Origin: Sphingomonas gellani
Lineage (GTDB): Bacteria; Pseudomonadota; Alphaproteobacteria; Sphingomonadales; Sphingomonadaceae
DNA: 64,000 nucleotides
Reading direction: 5' to 3'
NCBI RefSeq assembly: GCF_900110035.1
Contig: NZ_FOCF01000010.1
Location: 45,366 to 109,365 of the forward strand
The notes under the pieces were generated by a model. That model made no database searches. It had not been told where the DNA came from and saw only the letters and a program-made list of their open reading frames with translations. Positions 1 to 10,052 of the stretch are shown here, piece by piece (position 1 is the stretch's first letter; every line of letters begins with the position of its first letter). Both the position numbers and the translations under genes were made by a program.

Positions 1-1
1 C

Positions 2-2194
2 GCTTCGCTGATCGTCAACGGGGACGTTGCGGCGACCTTCACCGCGGACGGATCGAGCGTCATCTATTACCTCGGACACGCCGGTTGGCGCGAGGTGATG
101 GTACTCGACCTCGCCTCGGGCCAGGCCCGCAGAATCGCCGACGAAATGCAGATCGCCGGCCTGCTCGCCCACGCGGCCGGGCGGGAACTCGATCCCGCCC
201 GGCTGGTGATGGATGATCCCGAATATGTCGCCGCCACCGGGGCGCTCAGTTTCACGCTGGAGGACACGCGCTGGACACTGACTCGGGAGGGCACGGTGAC
301 CAAGGCGGCACGTGGCGCGCCCGACGGCGAAAGCGCGGTGTCGCCCGATGGCCGGTTCGAGATCGTCGCGCGCGATTTCAACCTGTTCGCCCGCGACCGC
401 CGGACCAGGCGCGAGGTCGCGCTGACGAGCGACGGCACGCGCGAGCAGCCCTATGGCCGCGGCATCCCGCAGCTTGCCGACATCCTGAAGGCCGGCACCG
501 AAGAACCCGCCATGCCCGTTTCGGTGCGATGGTCACCCGACAGCCGCTACGTCGCGACATGGCGGCTCGACACGCGCGGCGTGCCGCGGCTGTCGATGAC
601 GCAGGAGAACCCGCCCGGCAGCTTCTACCCGCGCAGCTTCTCCTACCTCTACCCCCTCGCGGGGTCCGACAAGCTGCCGCAGGGCACCCGCTACACGGTC
701 GATGTGGAGCGGGCGCTGAAGACGCGGCGCGCAGCGCTGGTGCAGCTCCGGATCCCGTCCGAATCGCTGCTGTACCCGGCCGATATCGACCTTAGCTGGT
801 CGAAGGGTCGGGTGCGGGCGCAATGGACTGCGCGCGGCTACAAGGAACTGGCGGTCTACGAGGCCGATCCGATCACCGGTCAGGCGGTGGTGACAGCACG
901 CGAGAGGGTGGAGCCGCTGGTCACCGTCACCTCCAGCTTCCTGCGTCCCGCACCAGTGCTGGGCGGGGAGCTGGACGTGTCGGAGCGGTCCGGCTGGGCG
1001 CAGCTCTACCTCGTCCGCCCCGACGATCCCGATGGCGGCATCCCACTGACCCGCGGCGCCTGGGAGGTGACCGACATCGCTCATGTCGACGAGGGCGGGC
1101 GCACCGTCCTGCTGTCGGGGGTCGGGCGAGAGCGGGATCGCAACCCGTATTTCCAGGCGTTGTACCGCATCGCGCTGGACGGCAGCCAGCCCGTGCTGCT
1201 GACCCCCGAGCCGCTCGACCATGACACGACAGTGTCGCCCGACGGCAAATGGTTCGTCGACGCCATGTCGAGCCCGACCGTGCCGACCCGCACCGTCATC
1301 CGCTCGGCCAGCGACGGCCGCATCGTCGCCGAACTGGCCCGCGCCGACGACAGCGCCCTGCGCGCCACGGGCTTCACTCCGCCGGAGCCGTTCCGCGGGC
1401 TGGCGGCGGACGGGAAGACCCCGCTCTACGGAATGATCTGGCGCCCCGCGAACTTCGACCCGGCGCGGCGCTACCCGATCATCGACAACGTTTATACCGG
1501 CCCGACCACCACCAATGTACCGACCGGCTGGAACCGGACGGTCACGGCCGGCGGGGGCAGCGTCGCGCAGATCGGGGCGATCGTCGTTTCGATCGACGGG
1601 CGCGGCACCTCACGCCGCGGGCAACAGTTCCGCCTGCCCGCTTACCAGAACCTGGGCGAGGTCGGGCTGGACGACCATATCGCGATGATCCGCCAGATCG
1701 CGGCACGTTACCCCTATGTCGATCTCGACCGGGTGGGGGTCTATGGCGGCTCGGCCGGCGGGTATGATGCGGCACGCTTCGTGCTGCGGCGCCCGGCCTT
1801 CTTCAAGGTCGCGGTCGCCTCTTCCGGCAATCACGACCTGCGCCTCGACAAGGCATGGTGGCCGGAGGTGTCGATGGGCAATCCCGACGCCGCCGTGTGG
1901 GAGCGCAACTCGAACATGTCGGTGGCGCGCAATCTGACGGGCAAGCTGCTGCTGATCCATGGCGACATCGACGACAACGTGCCCGTGACGGAGAGCATGC
2001 GGCTCGCCAATGCGCTCATCACCGCGGGGCGCGACGTCGATCTGGTGATCCTGCCCAACACGACGCACCGGGTCGCGCAGCCCTTCTTCTTCCGCAAGCT
2101 GCGTGACTATTTTACCGTGAACCTGCTGGGCGAAAAGCCGCCTGCATTGCCCTTGCCCGCTCCGGCCCCCGTGGCCTCGCCCGTCGCCCCTTGA
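2..2194 (+). CDS. S9-family prolyl oligopeptidase (5' end outside window)
   Basis: The frame is open to the left window edge, so the start codon and any signal peptide are missing. The visible ~730 residues look like a DPP-IV-type S9 serine peptidase: an N-terminal beta-propeller part with short repeats such as RWSPDSRY and SPDGKWF, then an alpha/beta-hydrolase domain over the last ~260 residues. The nucleophile motif is GGSAGGY (Ser codon 1751-1753), the acid lies in GDIDDNVP and the base in NTTHR, so the triad looks complete. Enzymes of this family cleave after proline or alanine in peptides, usually in the periplasm. A Pro/Ala-rich tail ends the protein. The next gene begins only 14 bp after the stop, which suggests one transcript. 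Confidence 0.9.
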   Translation, partial: ASLIVNGDVAATFTADGSSVIYYLGHAGWREVMVLDLASGQARRIADEMQIAGLLAHAAGRELDPARLVMDDPEYVAATGALSFTLEDTRWTLTREGTVTKAARGAPDGESAVSPDGRFEIVARDFNLFARDRRTRREVALTSDGTREQPYGRGIPQLADILKAGTEEPAMPVSVRWSPDSRYVATWRLDTRGVPRLSMTQENPPGSFYPRSFSYLYPLAGSDKLPQGTRYTVDVERALKTRRAALVQLRIPSESLLYPADIDLSWSKGRVRAQWTARGYKELAVYEADPITGQAVVTARERVEPLVTVTSSFLRPAPVLGGELDVSERSGWAQLYLVRPDDPDGGIPLTRGAWEVTDIAHVDEGGRTVLLSGVGRERDRNPYFQALYRIALDGSQPVLLTPEPLDHDTTVSPDGKWFVDAMSSPTVPTRTVIRSASDGRIVAELARADDSALRATGFTPPEPFRGLAADGKTPLYGMIWRPANFDPARRYPIIDNVYTGPTTTNVPTGWNRTVTAGGGSVAQIGAIVVSIDGRGTSRRGQQFRLPAYQNLGEVGLDDHIAMIRQIAARYPYVDLDRVGVYGGSAGGYDAARFVLRRPAFFKVAVASSGNHDLRLDKAWWPEVSMGNPDAAVWERNSNMSVARNLTGKLLLIHGDIDDNVPVTESMRLANALITAGRDVDLVILPNTTHRVAQPFFFRKLRDYFTVNLLGEKPPALPLPAPAPVASPVAP

Positions 2195-2208
2195 GGATGA
2201 TCTCCGCC

Positions 2209-4953
2209 ATGCGCTCCCGCTTGCTCGCCCCTGTCGCCCTGCTGCTCGCAGGCGCCTCCTCCTTCGTCTGGCAGCCGGCACTGTCTGCTGAGGAAAAGGC
2301 CAAGCCGGTCTATCCGCCGATCGCGACCACCGATCACCGGGTCGGCCAGTTCCTGATCTCGCTGCGCAGCGACACCCAGACGCTGGCACGCCTGTCGCCC
2401 GCGGCCGAGCCGACTTTCAGCTTCGTCCCCACCGGCCGCGAACCGGAGCGGGCGGGCGACGGATACAACCATCTCGGCGACCTGAACCTGCGCGTGCGTG
2501 CGCCCGGCGGGGCGTGGCGCGACTTCGCGTCGGCGCATGTACGCCGGCCCATCCGGCCGCTGCCCGCGCGCGGCAATACCCTCGCCGCCGCCGACATCAC
2601 CGCAAGCTTGGGCGAGGGTACGCCCGTCACGGTGGAGCGACGCTGGGTCAACGAGGGCGGCCTGCTCGCGCTTCGCTTCCGCATCGCCAACCGGTCCGGC
2701 CAGCCGCTGGAGATCGGCGTGCTCGGCATGCCGATGGTGTTCGACAACGTCATCACCGATCGCAGCCTGGAGGAGGCGCACGCCCAGGCGAGCTTCGTCG
2801 ATCCCTATATCGGCCGCGACGCCGGCTACCTCCAGGTCACGCGCCTCAACGGCAAGGGACCAGCGCTGCTGGTGCTCCCCGGAAAGGGCACGCCGCTGGA
2901 GGCCTATGTTCCCCTGAAGAACCCGCGCGAGGACAAGGACGGATCGATCTTCACCGATCGTAGCGAGCGGGGCCAATCTTCGGAGGGGTTTTACGATTGG
3001 ACCGTGCACTCGCTCGGCTATGCCGACCGCGAGTGGAAGAAGGCCGGCGAACAATGGAACACGCCCACTGGCCGCACGCTGAAACCGGGCGAGACGATCG
3101 AGGTCGGCGTGCGCCTGACGGAAGCGCCGACGATCCGCGCGATCGAGCAGACGCTGGCCGAACAGCGTCGCCCGGTCGCGGTCGGCCTGCCCGGCTATGT
3201 GGTGCCGACCGACCAGGAAGCCTCGCTCTTCGTGCGAGCGCCCCGGCCGATCCGCTCGATCGAAAGCTATCCCGCCGGCGCGATCGAGGCGACGCGGGCC
3301 GGCAGCGTCAAGGGCTGGCAGAAGCTCGCGATCCGCAGCCGTGGCTGGGGCCAGGCGCGGCTGACGCTGACCTATGCCGATCGCGAGAAGCAGACGGTCA
3401 GCTATTTCATCACCAAGCCGCTGGAACAGACGATGGCCGATCTCGGCCGCTTCTCCACCACGCGGCAATGGTACGAGGGCAAGGGCGACCCGTTCGGCCG
3501 CTCGCCCGCAATCCTGACCTATGACAACGAGGCCAAGCGCATCGTCGATGTCGAACCGCGCGTCTGGATCGCGGGGATGAGCGACGAGGGCGGCGGCGGC
3601 AGCTGGGTCGCCGCCACCATGAAACAGCTCGACAATCCCGACCCGGCGGAGGTGGCGAAGATCGAGCGGCTGGTCGACCAGACCGTGGTGGGCAACCTGC
3701 AGGTCGCCAGCGGCCCGCAGGCGGGCGCGGTTAGGAAGAGCCTGTTCTATTACGACCCGGCGAAGTTCCCCACTCTCTACACCGATCCGGACAAGTGGCG
3801 CTCCTGGACCTCGTGGAAGCCGAATGACGCCGCCGATCTCGGCCGGGCCTACAACTATCCTCATGTCGCGATCGGCCATTGGGTGTTGTACCGCGCTGCG
3901 CGCAACCATCCCGGTCTGGTGGCGAGGCATGACTGGCGCTGGTATCTGGACCATGCGTACCAGACCACGGTCGCGATGATGCGCGATGCTCCCTATTACG
4001 CGCAGTTCGGGCTGATGGAGGGCGACGTGTTCGTCGACATCCTCAAGGACCTGAAGCGCGAGGGTATGACCGTCCAGGCGACCGAGATGGAACGGCTGAT
4101 GAAGGGGCGCGCCGATCACTGGCGCACGCTGGACTATCCGTTCGGGTCGGAAATGCCGTGGGATTCGACCGGCCAGCCCGAAGTCTATGCCTGGATGCGC
4201 TATTTCGGTTACCAGCCGCAGGCGGACGTCACCCGCGAAGTGATCCTGGGTTATGATCCGACGATCCCGAGCTGGGGGTATAACGGCAATGCCCGCCGTT
4301 ATTGGGATTTCCTGTACGGCGGCAAATATCTGCGGATCGAGCGGCAGATCCACCATTACGGATCGACGCTGAACGCGGTGCCGCTGCTGGACGCCTATCG
4401 CCAGAACCCGGCCGATCTCTACCTGTTGCGGGTCGGCTATGGCGGAACGATGGGCGGGATCACCAACATCGCTCCCGATGGCTTCTCGTCCGCCGCGTTC
4501 CATGCCTGGCCCGACATGATGAAGTGGGACCCGTATAGCGGCGACTATGGCATGGGCTTTTTCGGCCACGCCTATGCCGCCGGGACGTATCTGGTAAAGG
4601 ATCCGACGTTCGGCTGGGTCGGGTTCGGCGGCAACATCAGGCAGGCGGGGGGCGACGTTCGGATCGAGCCGAAGGACGGCGCACGCGCCCGGTTGTTCAT
4701 CGCGCCCGCGGGCCTGTGGGTAACGCTTGAGGCGGGCAAGATCGCCGGTGCCACCTATCAGCCGGCGACCGGTCGCGTGACGCTGACGCTCGATCCGGCG
4801 ACGCCCACCACCCCGGCAGCAAGGTTGTTCTTCGAGACCACGACCGCCGGGGGTCCGCGCATGGTTCTTGAAGGCGGCACGGAGGAGCGTGGCGGCTACA
4901 CCTTGCCGCTCTCGACGACACCACGCGTCGTGACGTTCCGGCCGCGACCATGA
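2209..4953 (+). CDS. DUF5695-like exported protein, possible glycoside hydrolase fold
   Basis: A 914-residue protein with a clear signal peptide (MRSRLLAPVALLLAGASS, then a cleavable ALSA). I chose the ATG at 2209 because a GAGGA sits 11 bp upstream; an ATG at 2197 and a TTG at 2191 are also in frame. The protein resembles the DUF5695 family by overall length and by the aromatic, Gly-rich centre (EPRVWIAGMSDEGGGG, then helices with paired Trp/Tyr). From memory, that family is common next to TonB receptors and predicted to have an alpha/alpha-toroid. No catalytic assignment is possible by eye. It sits in a row with a peptidase and a metalloprotease, all probably exported, and overlaps the next gene by 4 bp (ATGA). 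Confidence 0.75.
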   Translation: MRSRLLAPVALLLAGASSFVWQPALSAEEKAKPVYPPIATTDHRVGQFLISLRSDTQTLARLSPAAEPTFSFVPTGREPERAGDGYNHLGDLNLRVRAPGGAWRDFASAHVRRPIRPLPARGNTLAAADITASLGEGTPVTVERRWVNEGGLLALRFRIANRSGQPLEIGVLGMPMVFDNVITDRSLEEAHAQASFVDPYIGRDAGYLQVTRLNGKGPALLVLPGKGTPLEAYVPLKNPREDKDGSIFTDRSERGQSSEGFYDWTVHSLGYADREWKKAGEQWNTPTGRTLKPGETIEVGVRLTEAPTIRAIEQTLAEQRRPVAVGLPGYVVPTDQEASLFVRAPRPIRSIESYPAGAIEATRAGSVKGWQKLAIRSRGWGQARLTLTYADREKQTVSYFITKPLEQTMADLGRFSTTRQWYEGKGDPFGRSPAILTYDNEAKRIVDVEPRVWIAGMSDEGGGGSWVAATMKQLDNPDPAEVAKIERLVDQTVVGNLQVASGPQAGAVRKSLFYYDPAKFPTLYTDPDKWRSWTSWKPNDAADLGRAYNYPHVAIGHWVLYRAARNHPGLVARHDWRWYLDHAYQTTVAMMRDAPYYAQFGLMEGDVFVDILKDLKREGMTVQATEMERLMKGRADHWRTLDYPFGSEMPWDSTGQPEVYAWMRYFGYQPQADVTREVILGYDPTIPSWGYNGNARRYWDFLYGGKYLRIERQIHHYGSTLNAVPLLDAYRQNPADLYLLRVGYGGTMGGITNIAPDGFSSAAFHAWPDMMKWDPYSGDYGMGFFGHAYAAGTYLVKDPTFGWVGFGGNIRQAGGDVRIEPKDGARARLFIAPAGLWVTLEAGKIAGATYQPATGRVTLTLDPATPTTPAARLFFETTTAGGPRMVLEGGTEERGGYTLPLSTTPRVVTFRPRP

Positions 4954-6773
4954 AGGCGGCGTTCGCGCTGCTAGTCGGATCGGCCCTGGCGACGACGACG
5001 TCCGCCGCCCCGCCCGCGGCGGCGGCGGCAGGGTGCATGGCGGGCCGCTGGGCCGCGGCCGCTGACCCGGCGCCCGTCAGGGATGAACCGGTGCGCCCGG
5101 TTCGTCTTCAGACCACGCATTTCGCATTCCGCTGGGCGGGCGACGTGGTGTCGAATGCCGAGGCAGAGTCGGCCGGAACGTACCTCGAATATGTCTGGAG
5201 CCAGTTCATCGGGCGCCTGGGCTTTCCGGAGCCCGACTGCGCCGCCACTGCCAAGCTGAAGGTCAACATCGTCATCGACCCGAGCTTCGGTCTGACGGGC
5301 GGCGTGGACGATGACCGGCATATCGGCATGTGGATCGGCCCCGGCGGGCTTCGCGATCGGTTCAGCCTGGCGCACGAGTTGACCCACGCCTTGCAGGGAG
5401 CGACCGGGTCGTTCCGCGATACGCCCTATGCCGGCTGGCTGTGGGAAAGCCACGCCAATTGGATGACTACCCAATTGCCGGAGTTTCGGGACAACACCCA
5501 TTGCTCCGTGCTGTCCGTCGACAATCCGCATCTCTATTTCGGGTCTACGCGGGTACGGTACTGCAACTGGCAGTTCCTCGAATATCTGAAGGATCGCTAC
5601 GGCTACCCGGTAGTGAACGACCTGTGGCGGCGTGCTCCCGCGCGTGGCTCGCCGGCCGCGGCGACGGCCGATCCGATGGCGGTGCTGATGGCGAATCGGG
5701 GCTGGTCGATCGAGCAGCTGAACGATGCGTTCGGCGAGTGGGCGCTGCACAACGCAGGGTGGGACTACACCAATCCGGAAGGCAGCGATCAGGGCGCGAT
5801 CTATCGCCGTTCCTATGGCGAGTACGTGCCGGGTGCGGTCGCGCAGCCCCTGCGCGTCACCGTGCTGGACCCGATCGACCGCGAGCGCCGGCGATACGCC
5901 GTGCCGGCCGCCTGGGCGCCGCAGCGCTGGGGCTACAACCTCGTCAAACTCACACCCGATCCCGGCGCCCGTGCGGTTACCGTCACCTTCCGCGGGATCG
6001 TGCAGTCCGCGCCGTCGACCATGCGACTGCCGGGAATGGCGGACGAGCCTGCCACTGTGCCGCCGCCCGCATCCGGCTGGCGCTGGGGTTTGGTCGCGGT
6101 CGGTGCTGACGGCCGCAGCCGCTATTCCGGGCTGAGGCGGGGCGCCCAAGGCCACGAGACGCTGGCGATCCGGCCGGACGACCGTGGATTGTTCCTGGCG
6201 GTGGTCGCCACCCCTACCCGGTTCCAGTCCATCCGCTGGGATCAGCCCTATTACAGCCTGTATCGATATCCGTGGATGGCGCAATTCGACGGAGCCCTTC
6301 CCGCCGGCCCCGGCGCGCTTGGGGATGGCCATCGCCACCTGAACGGCGGCGGGTGGATCGGGCAGACAGCCAAGGTCGCGGCAACGGCCTATGTCGGCCC
6401 TTGTGCCCGCGTTCTCGGCGGGGTGGTCGGCGACCACGCCCGGATCGAGGGCCATGCACTGGTGATCGACGGTCAGGTTCTTGGCCGCGCCCGAGTGGAA
6501 GGGCTGTCCGTGATCCAGGCTGACACGACGGTCAAAGACGATGCACGGGTCGCCACGACGTTCCAGCCGATCGGCGCGTTCGAACACGGCATCGTGCTGT
6601 CGGGCAGCGCGCAGCTGGTCGGCGATGTCGAGGAACGCGGCGTGTCGGCCAGGGCTGGCGTTTACTACGGCCTCGTTGACAGCCAGGCCGTGGGCGATGC
6701 CGCCCATGGCGCGACGCTCACCGCGCCAGTACCGGAACTCACCGCCGCGCCATCCTATCGCTGGCGCAGGTGA
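4950..6773 (+). CDS. Svx/AvrXca-like secreted zinc metalloprotease
   Basis: A 607-residue protein starting inside the previous stop (ATGA overlap). The first ~25 residues are an Ala-rich signal peptide. Around residue 140 it has HELTH, the HExxH zinc-binding motif, followed by an ESHANW segment that could give the third ligand, as in gluzincins. The central part matches what I know of the Svx/AvrXca (DUF6055) group, exported proteins first noted as virulence or avirulence factors in Pectobacterium and Xanthomonas. The C-terminal third has hexapeptide-like repeats (short units such as AKVAATAYVG and ARVLGGVVG), suggesting a left-handed beta-helix. The family name is moderately secure, the zinc protease call more so. 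The actual substrate is unknown. Confidence 0.75.
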   Translation: MKAAFALLVGSALATTTSAAPPAAAAAGCMAGRWAAAADPAPVRDEPVRPVRLQTTHFAFRWAGDVVSNAEAESAGTYLEYVWSQFIGRLGFPEPDCAATAKLKVNIVIDPSFGLTGGVDDDRHIGMWIGPGGLRDRFSLAHELTHALQGATGSFRDTPYAGWLWESHANWMTTQLPEFRDNTHCSVLSVDNPHLYFGSTRVRYCNWQFLEYLKDRYGYPVVNDLWRRAPARGSPAAATADPMAVLMANRGWSIEQLNDAFGEWALHNAGWDYTNPEGSDQGAIYRRSYGEYVPGAVAQPLRVTVLDPIDRERRRYAVPAAWAPQRWGYNLVKLTPDPGARAVTVTFRGIVQSAPSTMRLPGMADEPATVPPPASGWRWGLVAVGADGRSRYSGLRRGAQGHETLAIRPDDRGLFLAVVATPTRFQSIRWDQPYYSLYRYPWMAQFDGALPAGPGALGDGHRHLNGGGWIGQTAKVAATAYVGPCARVLGGVVGDHARIEGHALVIDGQVLGRARVEGLSVIQADTTVKDDARVATTFQPIGAFEHGIVLSGSAQLVGDVEERGVSARAGVYYGLVDSQAVGDAAHGATLTAPVPELTAAPSYRWRR

Positions 6774-6780
6774 GGCGGGA

Positions 6781-6798
6781 GGCCGGTTTCAGCCGGCC
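6781..6798. terminator. Possible bidirectional hairpin between convergent genes
   Basis: GGCCGG at 6781-6786 pairs with CCGGCC at 6793-6798 across the loop TTTCAG. It lies between the stop codons of two convergent genes. There is a C/T-rich stretch after it but no clean T-run, so termination is only a suggestion. Confidence 0.3.
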
Positions 6799-6819
6799 CT
6801 CTCCCCCTCCGGCGGTGCA

Positions 6820-9618
6820 TCAGAACCGGAAGCGGACGCTTCCCTGCACCGTACGAGCCAAGGTGCGAACCCCAAGCGGCAACAGGTTCTGCTGGCCGAA
6901 ATAGCGGTACACGTCGTTGCCGAGCAGGTTGGTGCCCTCCACCGAGAGGGTCATAAACTTCACCGGCGTGTAGTTGATGGCCGCGTCAAGTCGGTAGGTG
7001 TCGTCATTGTACCAGGAATAGGCGGGATTGTTCGTCCAGACGTAGAGGCGGTACGGCGACCGATAATTGAATGCGACACGACTGCTGAACTTGGGCGTGT
7101 CGTAGAAAAGAGCAGCGTTGGCTGTCCACTTCGACGTGTCGACTGAGTCGAATGCACCCGGGAAGTCCTCGGGATAAGGGTATTCGATCCGCGCCTTGAA
7201 GACGCGGCTCGCGTTCAGACTGACGCCGAAATTCCGCAGGATGCCCGGCAGAAAGTCGAAAAAGGTCTGGCCGGTCGCCTCCATTCCGATGAAGGTCCCG
7301 TCGCCGGCGTTACGCTGCTGCTCGACAAAGCCGCTCTGCCCCGGCAAGCCATATTGGGCTAGGTCGGCCGCAACCTCGCGGCTATAGTAAAGGAACCCCG
7401 ACGCCTTTTTATAATAGCCGGCAAGGGTTAGCTGGCCACCCCGGCCAAAATAATACTCGGCACTTGCATCAAAGGCGTGCTCACGCTGAGCTTTCAGATT
7501 GGGATTTCCTGCGAAAATGATCGGCGGCACCGCGCGAGTTTCCGCGAAGTAGAAGGGCCGGAGGTCGTAAAAGCTTGGGCGCTGCACGTTGGTCGTGTAC
7601 GAAAGACGAAGCTGTGCCTTGTCCGTGAAGTGAATGGTGGCAGTCGCGTTAGGCAGAATATCCTGGTAATTGCCCCGCGCCGGCGCCGCCTCGACAATGT
7701 CCTGAAACCCGTTGGCTGCGTTGCCAGGCCGGAAATTGTAGCTGCTCGATCCGCCCCAGGTATTCGTGTAACGCGCGCCGATCAAACCATCGATCGGAAA
7801 GCCCAGGTCGAAGGCGTAGCTCAGCTGGCCATAAAAGGAGAGGCGGTTCTCCCGCCCGGTATAGATCTGGCCCAGGTCGGACGACGGCTCCTCGGTCGCG
7901 AAGCGGGCCGCGCTGCCGGGGTCGTTGGCCTGGATGTAGTCGCGAATCGCCGGGCGGTTGCCGTACACCACGTTGCCAGGGATGCGATACCATTGCAGCG
8001 CGCCGGGCAGGTCCGGACCCACCAGCTCCGCTTCCCCACCGCCGGGAAACTGCGTCAGTGGAGCGAACTGGCCCCCTATCCGGGGAAAACCATCGCGATA
8101 GCCGTAGTTCCTGCCGGGATCGCGGCGGTTGAACCGGACGCCGGTCTGGATCGTGCGTAACAGGCCGGTCTCGCTGGCCGTCAGGGTCAGGTCGGTCTGC
8201 GTGGCGAACTCACGATTATGCGAGCGGAAGACCAGATCCTGATATCGCTGCACACCATAGTTGGCGACGTTGCTCAGGTCGACCCCGTTGAAGGTGATCG
8301 ACGGCACCGGCCTGGAATAGGCATCCGATGCAAAGTCGACGGTGGCGGATGTCAAGCCATAGGGGCGCGTCAGATGCTCGGCGACGACCCTGCGCTCGTT
8401 ACTCCAGTTATACTGAACCGTCGTATTCAGCTGCGCGCGATCACTGCGCCAGTGCATCTCGAAATTGGTGGTGTACAGGTTGGAGCGATACCGTTCGTAA
8501 AGTGAGTCGATCCCCGCTTGCAACCCGGCATTGGGATCGGCAGCGTTCAGCGGTGCGAAGATCGTCAGCGATCGTGCGGTTCGCCCATCGGGCTGCAAGG
8601 TGATGTTGCTGTAGCGATACCCCGCCTCACGCGTCTGCAGATACAGCCGGTCCGACGTGTTGTGCGATCTCGCGCCGAGATAGCCGCCCTCCAGCACGAA
8701 ATCGAGATTGTCGTTGGCGCGCCATTGCAGCGAAACGTTCAACGACGGCCGGTCGGCCCGCCCCTCCTCTAAGCCGTAATAGGCGCGGTACGGGATAACC
8801 GTGTTCTCGAAACCGGCCGGCAGGCCGGCACGTGGGCTGTTCGGTTCCGCGGCACTACCGTAGGGCACATCAGGAGACTCGCTCTCGATGTAGTTTTCCT
8901 TGTAGTTGTTTCGCGTCCACGAACCGTTGACGAGGAAACCGATCTCGCCAATTCCGGTCTGAAAGCGATTGGCTACCAGCAGGCTGCCATATGGGCTGAC
9001 CTTCTCCGAAATGTCATCGTAAATGCCTTTGGCGCTGCCGGCAATGGTCCAGCCCTTTGGCATATCTAGCGGTCGGCGCAGCTCAACGTTCACGGTTCCG
9101 GCTATGCTGCCCTCCACCTGATCTGCCGTACGAGTCTTATATACGTCCACTGCCTTCAGCAGTTCGGCTGGAATATCGGCAAGATTGAGCGACCGCCCTT
9201 CGCCGAGGCTGGTATCATTACCGTTGATTGTGGTCTGTACGCCGCCTAATCCGCGGATGGCGACACTCTGCCCCTGACCGCGCTCACGGGTGATCTGCAC
9301 GCCGGTTACCCGCGACAGTGCTTCGGGCACATTGTTGTCGGGCAGCTTGCCGACATCCTCCGACACCACGGAGTCGACGATTTGCCTCCCATTTTTCTTC
9401 TTGTTGGCCGCCGATGCGACCGATCCACGAATACCGACGACTACGACGTCCGTCTTGTCGGTGCCGCCCGGCGTGCCTGTGGGCTCGACAATCTCAGTAC
9501 GCTTCTCGTTGCCCCCCTGCTCCTGAGCCGACGGGGTCACATCGGCCTGCGCCCAGCTGCTCGAGGGAGCCAATGCAGCAGTCGTAAGCAGCGCGCATCG
9601 CAGCGAAATCCTTCTCAT
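6820..9618 (-). CDS. TonB-dependent outer-membrane receptor
   Basis: A 932-residue TonB-dependent receptor. It has a signal peptide ending near SWAQA, a possible TonB box in the segment TDVVVVG, a plug domain with the GVQITR and SVAIRGLGG signatures at about residues 105-130, and a beta-barrel that ends in the expected aromatic residue (GSVRFRF). Length and plug motifs fit the large Caulobacter/Xanthomonas-type receptors that import carbohydrates or other nutrients. It converges on the peptidase/DUF5695/protease trio. The gap to the protease stop is 46 bp. The substrate is not evident; neighbouring exported hydrolases hint at a polymer breakdown product rather than iron. Confidence 0.93.
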   Translation of the reverse strand: MRRISLRCALLTTAALAPSSSWAQADVTPSAQEQGGNEKRTEIVEPTGTPGGTDKTDVVVVGIRGSVASAANKKKNGRQIVDSVVSEDVGKLPDNNVPEALSRVTGVQITRERGQGQSVAIRGLGGVQTTINGNDTSLGEGRSLNLADIPAELLKAVDVYKTRTADQVEGSIAGTVNVELRRPLDMPKGWTIAGSAKGIYDDISEKVSPYGSLLVANRFQTGIGEIGFLVNGSWTRNNYKENYIESESPDVPYGSAAEPNSPRAGLPAGFENTVIPYRAYYGLEEGRADRPSLNVSLQWRANDNLDFVLEGGYLGARSHNTSDRLYLQTREAGYRYSNITLQPDGRTARSLTIFAPLNAADPNAGLQAGIDSLYERYRSNLYTTNFEMHWRSDRAQLNTTVQYNWSNERRVVAEHLTRPYGLTSATVDFASDAYSRPVPSITFNGVDLSNVANYGVQRYQDLVFRSHNREFATQTDLTLTASETGLLRTIQTGVRFNRRDPGRNYGYRDGFPRIGGQFAPLTQFPGGGEAELVGPDLPGALQWYRIPGNVVYGNRPAIRDYIQANDPGSAARFATEEPSSDLGQIYTGRENRLSFYGQLSYAFDLGFPIDGLIGARYTNTWGGSSSYNFRPGNAANGFQDIVEAAPARGNYQDILPNATATIHFTDKAQLRLSYTTNVQRPSFYDLRPFYFAETRAVPPIIFAGNPNLKAQREHAFDASAEYYFGRGGQLTLAGYYKKASGFLYYSREVAADLAQYGLPGQSGFVEQQRNAGDGTFIGMEATGQTFFDFLPGILRNFGVSLNASRVFKARIEYPYPEDFPGAFDSVDTSKWTANAALFYDTPKFSSRVAFNYRSPYRLYVWTNNPAYSWYNDDTYRLDAAINYTPVKFMTLSVEGTNLLGNDVYRYFGQQNLLPLGVRTLARTVQGSVRFRF

Positions 9619-10052
9619 CCCAACTCCCCCGATTAAACCTTATATCGTATACGTCATGGATTTGTGTGCAGCTGTCAATCCACCGCGTATCTCGAGAGTC
9701 GACGACCAGTTCCGTGCGATCAGTTCGATCCGAACTCCTCTCCACAGAGTACAATACGCCTGACGAGCATGACCCAGATTCGGACGCTCAGTGCGTTCGA
9801 AGCCCTATCCAACTTCCGACATTCATTCATCGATCAGCTCGGCGCTCCGCGGCCCGACAGCGTGGCGGAGCACGCTCACTGCACGCCGCCATTCACTTGT
9901 TGGTCTGACGCACAGAACGGCAGTTGTATTTGATGGGTCGACTCAGCCAATTTCATTGGCGCGTTTTGTCCTATTCCCGTCTGACCTCGGCGTTTCAGCC
10001 CTTGACTACCACGCTAAACCGGCTGCCGAGCCACTTAGCAGGAGATCGCAAA
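9619..10052. other. 434-bp divergent intergenic region, no gene seen
   Basis: The region separates the TonB receptor (minus) from the isochorismatase gene (plus) and should hold both promoters. Short open frames exist on both strands, but none has a ribosome-binding site or a recognisable protein. I see no repeat, RNA or riboswitch motif. An AGGAG at 10040-10044 serves the plus-strand gene. Confidence 0.5.

Noticed and set aside
9664..9933. Short plus-strand frames upstream of the isochorismatase gene
   Set aside because: No ribosome-binding site, no recognisable domain, and the region must hold two divergent promoters.
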